Source: Chitinophaga pinensis
GTDB taxonomy: Bacteria; Bacteroidota; Bacteroidia; Flavobacteriales; Flavobacteriaceae
Direction of reading: 5' to 3'
Assembly: GCA_945873505.1 (NCBI GenBank)
Contig: CAMCDQ010000022.1
Coordinates: 1-33,417 of the forward strand
Length of the DNA stretch: 33,417 nt
The notes under the pieces were generated by a model. It was not told the DNA's origin, did not search any database, and was given only the letters and a program-made list of their open reading frames with translations. How positions within the stretch are numbered: position 1 is the stretch's first letter; each line of letters begins with the position of its first letter. Both the position numbers and the translations under genes were made by a program. Shown piece after piece: positions 9,028 through 16,136 of the stretch.

Positions 9028-10209
9028 TTACGCTCTTTCAATCACAATTGCAGAAGCACCTCCGCCACCATTGCATATCGCGGCTGCACCAATTTTTGCA
9101 TTATTTTGCTCCAAAACATTTATCAAAGTTACGATAATTCTTACACCTGAACAACCTAAAGGATGTCCTAACGAAACGGCACCACCATTAACATTGACTT
9201 TGGATGCATCCAATCCTAAAATTTTTGAATTGGCAAGACCCACAACTGAAAAAGCTTCGTTGAATTCAAAAAAATCAACATCACTTAGAGAAAGGCCCGC
9301 TTTTGCTAATGCTTTAGGAAGTGCGATTGACGGGGTAGTGGTAAACCATTTTGGTTCTTGAGCGGCATCGGCATAACTTTTAATATAGGCTAAAGGTTTT
9401 AAACCTAATGCAATTGCTTTTTCTTCGCTCATTAATATAACCGCTGCGGCACCATCATTTATTGTAGATGCATTCGCTGCTGTAACCGTTCCGTCTTTCG
9501 TAAAAGCGGGGTTTAATGTTGGAATTTTATCTAATTTTACATTAGAAAATTCTTCATCTTTAGAGATTATAATTGGTTCCCCGCGTCTTTGAGTAACTTC
9601 AACAGGAACTATTTCAGCATCAAATTTTCCAGCTTCCCAAGCTTTTGCCGAACGTTCGTAGGATTGAACTGCAAAATTATCTTGTTCTTCACGGGATATT
9701 TCATATTCCGAAGCACATAAATCGGCAGAAACGCCCATTGCACTATTGTCATAAGCATCCGATAATCCGTCTCTTTGCATCCCGTCAATCATATTGGTAG
9801 GGCCAAATTTATATCCATTTCTAAGATGAATATAATGAGGAATTAAACTCATATTTTCCATTCCGCCAGCAATTACAATTTCGGCATCGCCAGTCATAAT
9901 TGCTTGCGCACCTTGCATTACAGCTTTCATTCCCGAAGCACAAACTTTATTTATTGTAGTTGCAATTATAGTGTTTGGAAGACCAGCCAATAATGCTGCT
10001 TGACGAGCAGGAGCCTGACCTACGCCAGCTTGAACAACATTTCCCATTAGGACTTCATCGACCAAATTTGGATCTAAATTAATTTTATTTAAGGCTCCTT
10101 TTATAGCAATAGCTCCTAGTTGAGGTGCTGTTACAGTAGACAAGCAACCCATAAAACTTCCAATTGGAGTTCTTACAGCAGATACGATTACAACTTTTTT
10201 ATTTAACAT
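9028..10209 (-). CDS. Acetyl-CoA C-acetyltransferase (thiolase)
   Basis: This 393-residue protein matches type II thiolases, which condense two acetyl-CoA to acetoacetyl-CoA or run the reverse cleavage. All catalytic elements are present: nucleophile C90 in NKVCASGMKAVM, the NEAF segment, H349 in GHPLGCSG and C379 in CNGGGGAS; these match Zoogloea C89, H348 and C378 almost exactly. The length is typical of biosynthetic thiolases. The next gene on the strand is an NlpC/P60 peptidase with no metabolic link, so the pairing is probably incidental. The start is ATG at 10209. I leave the symbol open because atoB, phaA and fadA cannot be separated from sequence alone. Confidence 0.94.
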   Translation of the reverse strand: MLNKKVVIVSAVRTPIGSFMGCLSTVTAPQLGAIAIKGALNKINLDPNLVDEVLMGNVVQAGVGQAPARQAALLAGLPNTIIATTINKVCASGMKAVMQGAQAIMTGDAEIVIAGGMENMSLIPHYIHLRNGYKFGPTNMIDGMQRDGLSDAYDNSAMGVSADLCASEYEISREEQDNFAVQSYERSAKAWEAGKFDAEIVPVEVTQRRGEPIIISKDEEFSNVKLDKIPTLNPAFTKDGTVTAANASTINDGAAAVILMSEEKAIALGLKPLAYIKSYADAAQEPKWFTTTPSIALPKALAKAGLSLSDVDFFEFNEAFSVVGLANSKILGLDASKVNVNGGAVSLGHPLGCSGVRIIVTLINVLEQNNAKIGAAAICNGGGGASAIVIERA

Positions 10210-10443
10210 TGTTTTAGTTTTAGACTGCGAATTTAATCATTTTGAGTAAATACTAAATTAGAAAACCGAGATTATTATTGTTTAAAAGGTTGTAAAACAG
10301 AAATTTTTTTATTTTTTCTAGTGTTTATTTTATAGTTTATAATAAATGATAACTAATATTTGAATTTTAAAAATGCTATGCAATTGAATGTTAATGATTT
10401 TAAATTAACAATTAAAAAACATTTAAAAAATCCCATTAATAAT

Positions 10444-10474
10444 TTGTAAAATATAGATTAGTACGTTACATTTG
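10444..10474 (+). promoter_or_regulatory. Promoter of the tRNA operon (Bacteroidota type)
   Basis: TTG at 10444-10446 and TACATTTG at 10467-10474 are separated by 20 bases, fitting the TTG-N(17-23)-TAnnTTTG promoter read by Bacteroidota sigma A. Transcription should start near 10481, about 26 bases before the mature tRNA-Ser. The processed leader contains a small GAAGA/TCTTC inverted repeat (10489-10503). The remaining sequence from 10210 to 10443 is AT-rich and shows nothing else I can support. Confidence 0.8.
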
Positions 10475-10506
10475 CAACCGCTTAAGCAGAAGACACGTTC
10501 TTCGAT

Positions 10507-10593
10507 GGAGAGTTGCCTGAGTGGCCGAAAGGACATGTTTGCTAAACATGCGTATGGGAAACTGTACCAAGGGTTCGAATCCCTTACTCTCCG
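10507..10593 (+). tRNA. tRNA-Ser(GCU)
   Basis: The gene is 87 bases long with acceptor stem GGAGAGT (10507-10513) pairing ACTCTCC (10586-10592) and discriminator G. The anticodon loop has GCT at 10541-10543, reading AGC/AGU serine codons. A long variable arm (class II tRNA) precedes the T loop GGTTCGAATCC. CCA is not encoded. It is the first gene of a three-tRNA cluster. Confidence 0.97.
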
Positions 10594-10610
10594 CTTTTTA
10601 ATTTTTTTTA

Positions 10611-10685
10611 CGGGGTGTAGCGTAGCTCGGTTATCGCGCCTGCTTTGGGAGCAGGAGGCCGCAGGTTCGAATCCTGCCACCCCGA
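10611..10685 (+). tRNA. tRNA-Pro(UGG)
   Basis: The gene is 75 bases long with acceptor CGGGGTG (10611-10617) pairing CACCCCG (10678-10684) and discriminator A. The anticodon stem CCTGC/GCAGG encloses anticodon TGG at 10646-10648. The D arm and the T arm (GCAGGTTCGAATCCTGC) are intact. CCA is not encoded; it follows tRNA-Ser after 17 bases. Confidence 0.97.
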
Positions 10686-10702
10686 CTTTTTTATTGAGCA
10701 AT

Positions 10703-10776
<74 letters not shown>

Positions 10777-10784
10777 CTTGAACC

Positions 10785-10816
10785 AAAAGCCTTTAGAGAA
10801 ATCTAGAGGTTTTTTT
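10785..10816 (+). terminator. Intrinsic terminator of the tRNA operon
   Basis: CCTTTAGA (10790-10797) pairs with TCTAGAGG (10802-10809), with one T-G wobble, around a GAAA tetraloop. A seven-T run follows (10810-10816) that can extend the pairing with the AAAAG at 10785-10789. It lies 8 bases after tRNA-Arg. Confidence 0.88.
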
Positions 10817-11043
10817 GTGGTATTTTCTCAAAAAAATTTTCAAAAGCTTTATTCCTAGTTTGAAAAAGAGTCAATATTCTTAATACTTAAACCCACTTTT
10901 TTAATGGTTTTAGTAATTGACCTTTTTAATTTCTTACATTTACCAATAAAAAAGAGGCTTTTCATTACAATTTCAAGAATATTTAATAATTTAGGAAAAA
11001 CTGAAATTTTGTTAATTAAGGCATTGGGATAAATTATACTGTT

Positions 11044-11745
11044 ATGAAATCAATTATTAAAGGTTGTATTCTATTGGGATTTTTCCTTATAATTTCATGT
11101 AACCCAAATATGGTTTACCAAAAACCTTGGGCAGGCAATTCTAATTCGCTTCGAAATGAAAGTTCGCTTACTGTAAAAATTCCTTTAAAAGTAGCAAATG
11201 ACACATCGTTTGTTAATCTTAAGGACTATTGTCAGGATTTTGTTTATGATATGAAATATGCTACAACTGATAATTTTTTGAAAGCAAAAGTATACGATTG
11301 TGTGGAATGTTATTTGCGATTAAAAACAGTAAAAGCATTGGTGAAAGCCAATCTAAAATTCATGAAAAAGGGATATAGAATAAAATTATACGACTGCTAT
11401 CGTCCAATAGATGTTCAGAAAAAAATGTGGGAAATTGTTCAAAATCCTGAATATGTTGCAAATCCTGCCAAAGGTTCAATTCATAATAGAGGTGGAGCAG
11501 TAGATATATCTCTGGTAGATAGAAATGGAGTTGAACTAAATATGGGAACCTCTTTTGACTACTTTGGAATTGAAGCAAGTCACAATAATAAAAATTTTTC
11601 AAAGGAAGTTTTGGACAATAGAAAGCTACTGAAAAAAATTATGTTGTGCTATAATTTTCAATCTTTTGATTCAGAATGGTGGCATTATAACTTGAAAAAT
11701 GCGAAATTAGATCCTATTTCTAATTTCAAATGGAAATGTGATTAA
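11044..11745 (+). CDS. VanX/DdpX-type D-alanyl-D-alanine dipeptidase, lipoprotein
   Basis: This 233-residue M15D-type peptidase is expected to hydrolyse D-Ala-D-Ala using one zinc ion. The N-terminus MKSIIKGCILLGFFLIISC has a lipobox-like end with C19, so it is probably a lipid-anchored envelope protein. The zinc and catalytic signature is complete: SIHNRGGAVD (H147 and D154, fitting SxHxxGxAxD) and E211-W-W-H214 (ExWH). An Arg in the YDCYRPID segment matches the conserved substrate-contacting Arg. No vanR/S, vanH or ligase genes are nearby, so a role in peptidoglycan turnover or D-Ala-D-Ala salvage is likelier than glycopeptide resistance. It is monocistronic, and its stop overlaps the convergent gene. 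The upstream 227 bases hold only a TACATTTA near-match to a -7 box. Confidence 0.9.
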   Translation: MKSIIKGCILLGFFLIISCNPNMVYQKPWAGNSNSLRNESSLTVKIPLKVANDTSFVNLKDYCQDFVYDMKYATTDNFLKAKVYDCVECYLRLKTVKALVKANLKFMKKGYRIKLYDCYRPIDVQKKMWEIVQNPEYVANPAKGSIHNRGGAVDISLVDRNGVELNMGTSFDYFGIEASHNNKNFSKEVLDNRKLLKKIMLCYNFQSFDSEWWHYNLKNAKLDPISNFKWKCD

Positions 11746-12311
11746 TTTAAAACACAATGTAAGTAATCTATAAAATAACTTCCAGCTGAATAAGTTTTTC
11801 CATCAAGTTCTGAAATAAACTCCTTTTTAAAGATATAATCTAAAGATTCTGTAGTGAACTTTATTCTCATTGAAGAAACAGGTGAATGTTGCAAATCTTC
11901 CAATGTACCTTTAATAAACATAAAAGCTCCAGATAAAATTCTGTTATTATACCCTAAATCATCTTTTACGGGTGATCCACAGTTTTCTTGATCAGTAGCA
12001 ATTAAAGTTATAATTTTCCCATTATCCAATTGTAAAAAGACTTTAGAATTTTTATCCAAACAATTTACTTTTATAAAATCTTTGCTTTTTTGAATAATTT
12101 GAATGGTCAAAGTCGGCATTTCATCTGTTAATGCTACTGAAAAAAAAACATAACTTGAAGTGCCTCCAAAAACATGTTCATGCACAATATTACTTTTGAT
12201 TTCCTTATAAGTTCCAATGCTATCCTTAACATTTACGCTGTAATCGCATGGTTTTTGAGCAAATAAGTTTAAATTAAGTAGGATAATGATTGAGAAAAGT
12301 AAATTTTTCAT
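11742..12311 (-). CDS. Small secreted protein of unknown function
   Basis: I do not recognise this 189-residue protein. It begins with a good Sec signal peptide (MKNLLFSIIILLNLNLFA, cleavage before QKPCDYS). The mature part looks like a beta-rich soluble domain with several Cys, including C22, and a C-terminal segment AGSYFIDYLHCVLN. It is the last gene of the tsaD-led operon, 4 bases after the methyltransferase, and its stop codon overlaps the 3' end of the VanX-like gene by 4 bases. No enzyme motif is visible. Position in the operon suggests cotranscription but not function. Confidence 0.72.
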   Translation of the reverse strand: MKNLLFSIIILLNLNLFAQKPCDYSVNVKDSIGTYKEIKSNIVHEHVFGGTSSYVFFSVALTDEMPTLTIQIIQKSKDFIKVNCLDKNSKVFLQLDNGKIITLIATDQENCGSPVKDDLGYNNRILSGAFMFIKGTLEDLQHSPVSSMRIKFTTESLDYIFKKEFISELDGKTYSAGSYFIDYLHCVLN

Positions 12312-12315
12312 TTTA

Positions 12316-13494
12316 TTATATTTTGGTGCAAATTAAAACTATTTTATGGTTATTCATATCGGTTGTGAAAAAACAATATGAATTTCCTCCATCCTTAATT
12401 TTCCATTTTTTTCTAATTTCTTCAACGCTTTCGGGGAAATTACGTGTGGTAATATTGGCAATTTTATTTTCTAAAAAGGACTTCATTTCGTTTTTAGCAT
12501 AAGAAATAGCATTTTGAACTTCAAAAATTCTTCCAGGAAATTCTATTTTTTCATCCGAAGTATATAAATGAGAATGTTGGTGTAGTTTGTCAAGTTGGTA
12601 TTGAATGCCTATTTCATCAAATCCTCCCGATTTCATTATAGCGCTGTTGGGTTCGTAAAGATATTTTTTTGGTAAACTATAGTTTGAAAAATGATTATTT
12701 GAATTTAATTCAAAACTGAATTGTTCCGTTTTTTCATTTGTAATATTGACGGTTTTTATTCTTGCATTATCAATAAATCCCTTAGATAATTCCCAAATTA
12801 ATTCTTTAACTTCATTGTCAACGGCCACAATATGAATGCATTTCACGTTTGACAACTCTAATAAACCTGATGAAATATCTAGTATTGGTGAGGTTTTTAT
12901 AAGAATATTGTCAGTTTTTGTGAAATAAAAAGTCAGTAATTCTGTAACATTTGGTAAACAATCTTTAAGCATAAAAACTTTGCCTTTTATATCGTTTCGC
13001 CTTGAAGGATCGATGTAAATCCAATCCAATTTAAATTGTATTTTTTCTAAATAAGAATTACTATCACCCAATTCACATTGAATGTTTCTAATACCCAATA
13101 TTTCAAAATTATATTTAACACTATTTGATAATTCTGTATCAATTTCACAATGAATAACGTTTTTCACTACTTTTGAAAAGTACAAATCATCAACACCAAA
13201 ACCACCCGTCAGGTCAATTAAAGTAGCTCCGCTAACAATTGAAGATTTATAGAGTGCTGTTTTTTCTGATGAAGTTTGCTCTACTGAAATTTTACTTGGA
13301 TAAATGATATTCTCCGTTTTAAAAAACGTTGGCAATTTATATTTTGCTTTTGTTTTAGCGGCAATTTGGTTTAAAATAGCAATCCAATTCACTTCTGGAA
13401 AGGGGTTTTTTTGAAGCGCAAGTTTTGAACTATCAGCACCAATATTGGCAGTAATAAATTTTTGAATTTCAGGATGTAAGAGAGATCTATTCAA
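12316..13494 (-). CDS. Class I SAM-dependent methyltransferase with THUMP-like C-terminal domain
   Basis: This 392-residue protein contains a Rossmann methyltransferase core: motif I IDLTGGFGVDD (about residues 90-100), an acidic motif II loop (IHCEID), and DWIYIDPSRR as the motif IV position. The C-terminal part resembles the THUMP-like domain described for some bacterial RNA methyltransferases, so an RNA substrate is likely but unproved. The only usable start is TTG at 13494; in-frame codons upstream reach the stop of the preceding gene with no ATG or GTG. It lies 18 bases after the DUF4159 gene and 4 bases before the small secreted protein gene, in an operon with tsaD and rsmE, which supports an RNA-modification role. 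Confidence 0.85.
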   Translation of the reverse strand: MNRSLLHPEIQKFITANIGADSSKLALQKNPFPEVNWIAILNQIAAKTKAKYKLPTFFKTENIIYPSKISVEQTSSEKTALYKSSIVSGATLIDLTGGFGVDDLYFSKVVKNVIHCEIDTELSNSVKYNFEILGIRNIQCELGDSNSYLEKIQFKLDWIYIDPSRRNDIKGKVFMLKDCLPNVTELLTFYFTKTDNILIKTSPILDISSGLLELSNVKCIHIVAVDNEVKELIWELSKGFIDNARIKTVNITNEKTEQFSFELNSNNHFSNYSLPKKYLYEPNSAIMKSGGFDEIGIQYQLDKLHQHSHLYTSDEKIEFPGRIFEVQNAISYAKNEMKSFLENKIANITTRNFPESVEEIRKKWKIKDGGNSYCFFTTDMNNHKIVLICTKI

Positions 13495-13512
13495 ATAGTA
13501 TTTATATTTATA

Positions 13513-14151
13513 CTAATTATTAAAAATATAATTTAATATGTTAGCACCCATTTTCAGTGCTTTTTCTCTAACTTCAAACGGGTCATTATGTACATCGGCA
13601 TCTTCCCAGCCATCACCTAAATCAGTTTCATACGTATAAAGTAAAACCAATCGGTTGTCTATGAAAATTCCAAAAGCTTGCGGGCGTTTGCCATCGTGTT
13701 CGTGAATTTTAGGAATCCCAGCTTGAAATGAATTTGGTTTTTGAAATATTGGATGATTGGCAGGAATTTCTACCATAGCATTATTGGGAAACAATTTTGT
13801 AATCTCGTTTCTTATATATTCATTCATTCCATAATTATCATCAATATGAAGAAAACCTCCTGAAGTCATATAATTTCTAAGGTTTTCAACATCAGAAGGG
13901 CTAAAAACGACATTTCCGTGCCCTGTAGCGTGAACATAAGGATAGGAAAAAATATCAGGACTACTTGGGGTTACAATTGCATTTTTAGGATTTATCTTCG
14001 TGCTTATTGTCTGATTACAATACTTAATTAAATTGGGTAAAGATGTTGGATTAGCATACCAATCGCCACCTCCGCTGTATTTTAACAACGCTATTTCTTG
14101 CGAAAAACTATTTAAAGAAAATAGTATAACTAATACATATATTTTTTTCAT
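13513..14151 (-). CDS. DUF4159-type secreted protein
   Basis: This 212-residue protein has a signal peptide (MKKIYVLVILFSLNSFS, then QEIALLKYSGGGDWYANP) and resembles the DUF4159 family, whose members have a flavodoxin/ThuA-like fold. Conserved-looking stretches are the GGGDWY region near the N-terminus, the YPYVHATGHGNVVFSPSD segment, FLHIDDNYGMN and the C-terminal ETDLGDGWEDADVHNDPFE. Several His and Asp residues are suggestive of metal or ligand binding, but the activity is unknown. It is located between rsmE (15 bases) and the methyltransferase (18 bases), so it is translated from the tsaD operon. An exported protein here is unexpected among RNA-modification enzymes. Confidence 0.86.
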   Translation of the reverse strand: MKKIYVLVILFSLNSFSQEIALLKYSGGGDWYANPTSLPNLIKYCNQTISTKINPKNAIVTPSSPDIFSYPYVHATGHGNVVFSPSDVENLRNYMTSGGFLHIDDNYGMNEYIRNEITKLFPNNAMVEIPANHPIFQKPNSFQAGIPKIHEHDGKRPQAFGIFIDNRLVLLYTYETDLGDGWEDADVHNDPFEVREKALKMGANILNYIFNN

Positions 14152-14166
14152 AAAATGGATTTCAAA

Positions 14167-14910
14167 TTACGCATTACTTTTAATTCCCCTTTCGGGGGTT
14201 AGGGGGCTTTCATTTATAAAAACAATACTATGACACGCCACAATTGCTGCAGTTTCTGTTCGTAATCTGTTAGCTCCTAAAGTAACGGGTATGTATTTAT
14301 TTTCTAATGCTTGAGCAATTTCTTTATTAGAGAAATCGCCTTCAGGTCCAATTAAAATAGTTACACTCTCATTTGGTTTTACTACAGATTTCAATGATTT
14401 TTTATCAGTTTCTTCACAATGTGCAATCAAAAGTAACCCTTCGTTTTTTTGTTTTATGAACTCTTTAAAAGTAATTGGTTCGTTTAATTTTGGCAAATAA
14501 AATTGTACCGATTGCTTCATTGCCGATTGCAGTATTTTGTCAAAACGATCATTTTTCACAAACTTTCGTTCCGAATGATCACAAATAATTGGAGTAATTT
14601 CTGAAATGCCCATTTCAGTAGCTTTCTCCAAAAACCACTCGTATCGATCATTCATTTTTGTTGGTGCAACCGCTAAATGCAAATGGTATTTTGGTTGTTC
14701 TGACTTTTCAATGGATACAATTTTAACGGTACATTTTATATCTGAACCTAAAACAATTTCCGTTTTAAATAAAAATCCTAAACCATTAGTTACAAATAAC
14801 ATATCACCACCTTTTTTACGCATTACTTTAATAATGTGTTTACTTTCTTCTTTGTCAAAAGAAAAGCTATCGGTAGTTTGATTTATGTTGGGATTATAGA
14901 ATAATTGCAT
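14167..14910 (-). CDS. rsmE: 16S rRNA m3U1498 methyltransferase RsmE
   Basis: RsmE methylates N3 of U1498 in 16S rRNA. The 247-residue product has the N-terminal PUA-like region (HIIKVMRKKGGDMLFVTNG) and a C-terminal SPOUT knot with the SAM-binding stretches LIGPEGDFSNKEI and LGANRLRTETAA. It follows tsaD after 5 bases. Its natural end appears to be around IVFINE; the last 13 residues (SPLTPERGIKSNA) are encoded by a G/C-rich hairpin repeat (14186-14207) and make the protein slightly longer than usual. The extension is unlikely to be structured. ATG start at 14910. Confidence 0.94.
   Translation of the reverse strand: MQLFYNPNINQTTDSFSFDKEESKHIIKVMRKKGGDMLFVTNGLGFLFKTEIVLGSDIKCTVKIVSIEKSEQPKYHLHLAVAPTKMNDRYEWFLEKATEMGISEITPIICDHSERKFVKNDRFDKILQSAMKQSVQFYLPKLNEPITFKEFIKQKNEGLLLIAHCEETDKKSLKSVVKPNESVTILIGPEGDFSNKEIAQALENKYIPVTLGANRLRTETAAIVACHSIVFINESPLTPERGIKSNA
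14186..14207 (-). repeat. G/C-rich short hairpin repeat at the 3' end of rsmE
   Basis: On the minus strand this reads GCCCCCTAACCCCCGAAAGGGG. CCCC (14197-14194) and GGGG (14189-14186) pair around a GAAA tetraloop, preceded by a CCCCCTAA block. It stands out against the AT-rich surroundings. As far as I recall, similar CCCCCTAACCCCC/GGGG elements are dispersed in Flavobacterium genomes, often just after genes; only one copy is in this window, so its repetitive nature cannot be shown here. Confidence 0.5.
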
Positions 14911-14915
14911 ATAAA

Positions 14916-15938
14916 TTAAAATTGAATTCTTGCTTTAGAAACGACGTTTGAAGTTTCGAAATTTTCTAATAAAAACTTTTGATAACCAACAATTCCAATC
15001 ATTGCGGCATTATCTGTGGTGTATTCAAATTTTGGAATATAGGTTTTCCAACCGTATTTATTTTCGGCTGCAGCCAATGTATTTCGAATTCCAGAATTTG
15101 CGGAAACGCCGCCACCAATTGCAATTTTATTAATTCCCGTTTCATTAACAGCTAATTTCAATTTGTCCATCAAAATCTCTATAATTGTTTGTTGAATTGA
15201 GGCGCAAATATCATTCAAATTTTCAGCAATAAAATCAGGATTTTCTGCTACTTTTTTCTGAATAAAATACAATATTGCGGTTTTCAATCCTGAAAAACTA
15301 AAATCCAAACCGGGTACTTTTGGTTTTGTGAATATAAATGCTATTGGATTTCCTAATTGTGCATATTTGTCAACTAAAGGTCCACCAGGATAAGGCAATC
15401 CGAGGATTTTTGCACTTTTATCAAACGCTTCTCCTACTGCATCATCCGTGGTTTCTCCGATAATTTCCATTTCAAAAAAGTCAGTTACTTTCACAATTTG
15501 GGTGTGACCACCAGAAATAGTCAAAGCCAAAAACGGAAAGGTCGGTTTTTCAAATCCTTCTTCTGAAATAAAATGCGCTAAAATGTGGGCTTGCATGTGA
15601 TTTACAGCAATTAATGGAATGTTTAGTGCCAATGCCAATGATTTCGCAAAGGAACTTCCCACCAATAATGAACCCATTAATCCAGGTCCTTGCGTAAAAG
15701 CTATTGCCGTTAACTGTTCTTTTTGTATATTCGCTTGGCGAAGTGCAGCATCAACAACAGGAACAATGTTTTGCTGATGTGCTCGTGAAGCAAGTTCTGG
15801 AACAACGCCACCGTACTGATTATGAATGAGTTGATTGGCAACAACGTTCGACAAAACTACATCGTTTTGTAAAACAGCTGCAGCCGTATCGTCACAAGAA
15901 CTTTCTATTGCAAGTATAAAAACAGGCTGATTAAGCAT
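14916..15938 (-). CDS. tsaD: tRNA N6-adenosine threonylcarbamoyltransferase TsaD
   Basis: TsaD transfers the threonylcarbamoyl group onto A37 of ANN-decoding tRNAs, with TsaB and TsaE. The protein starts FILAIESSCDDTAAAVL and has the ASKHA-fold iron-site motif HMQAH (H114 and H118), the glycine loops TQGPGLMGSLL and SGGHTQIV, KSAKILGLPYPGGP, and GGGVSANSGIR. The start at 15938 gives 340 residues, the usual length; an in-frame ATG at 15971 would add 11 residues (MSNIIQNLCPF) unlike the family. It heads a minus-strand operon with rsmE, the DUF4159 gene, the methyltransferase and the small secreted protein. A TAATTTTG box at 16007-16000 may be its -7 element. Confidence 0.95.
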   Translation of the reverse strand: MLNQPVFILAIESSCDDTAAAVLQNDVVLSNVVANQLIHNQYGGVVPELASRAHQQNIVPVVDAALRQANIQKEQLTAIAFTQGPGLMGSLLVGSSFAKSLALALNIPLIAVNHMQAHILAHFISEEGFEKPTFPFLALTISGGHTQIVKVTDFFEMEIIGETTDDAVGEAFDKSAKILGLPYPGGPLVDKYAQLGNPIAFIFTKPKVPGLDFSFSGLKTAILYFIQKKVAENPDFIAENLNDICASIQQTIIEILMDKLKLAVNETGINKIAIGGGVSANSGIRNTLAAAENKYGWKTYIPKFEYTTDNAAMIGIVGYQKFLLENFETSNVVSKARIQF

Positions 15939-15999
15939 AAAAGGGCATAAATTTTGAATTATATTTGACATTCCGTTCCCTAATTTGGTTAGGAAAAGC

Positions 16000-16007
16000 C
16001 AAAATTA
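16000..16007 (-). promoter_or_regulatory. Possible -7 element for the tsaD operon
   Basis: TAATTTTG on the minus strand matches TAnnTTTG exactly and would place transcription start near 15993, compatible with either tsaD ATG (15971 or 15938). There is no TTG at the expected -33 distance, so this is only a suggestion. Confidence 0.3.
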
Positions 16008-16136
16008 AAGAATTTTTATTTAAGGTGCTCTCGTTTATACATTCAAAATAAAATTTATATAAAGTAATTAACAAGATTAGGTATCAAAAAAATTAAAAAA
16101 ATAGTATTTCGTTCGCTCTTAGGACTAATCCTAGTT

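Noticed and set aside
11044..11745. Vancomycin-resistance function for the VanX-like gene
   Set aside because: There are no vanA/H or vanR/S partners, and Gram-negative species keep such dipeptidases for turnover or salvage.
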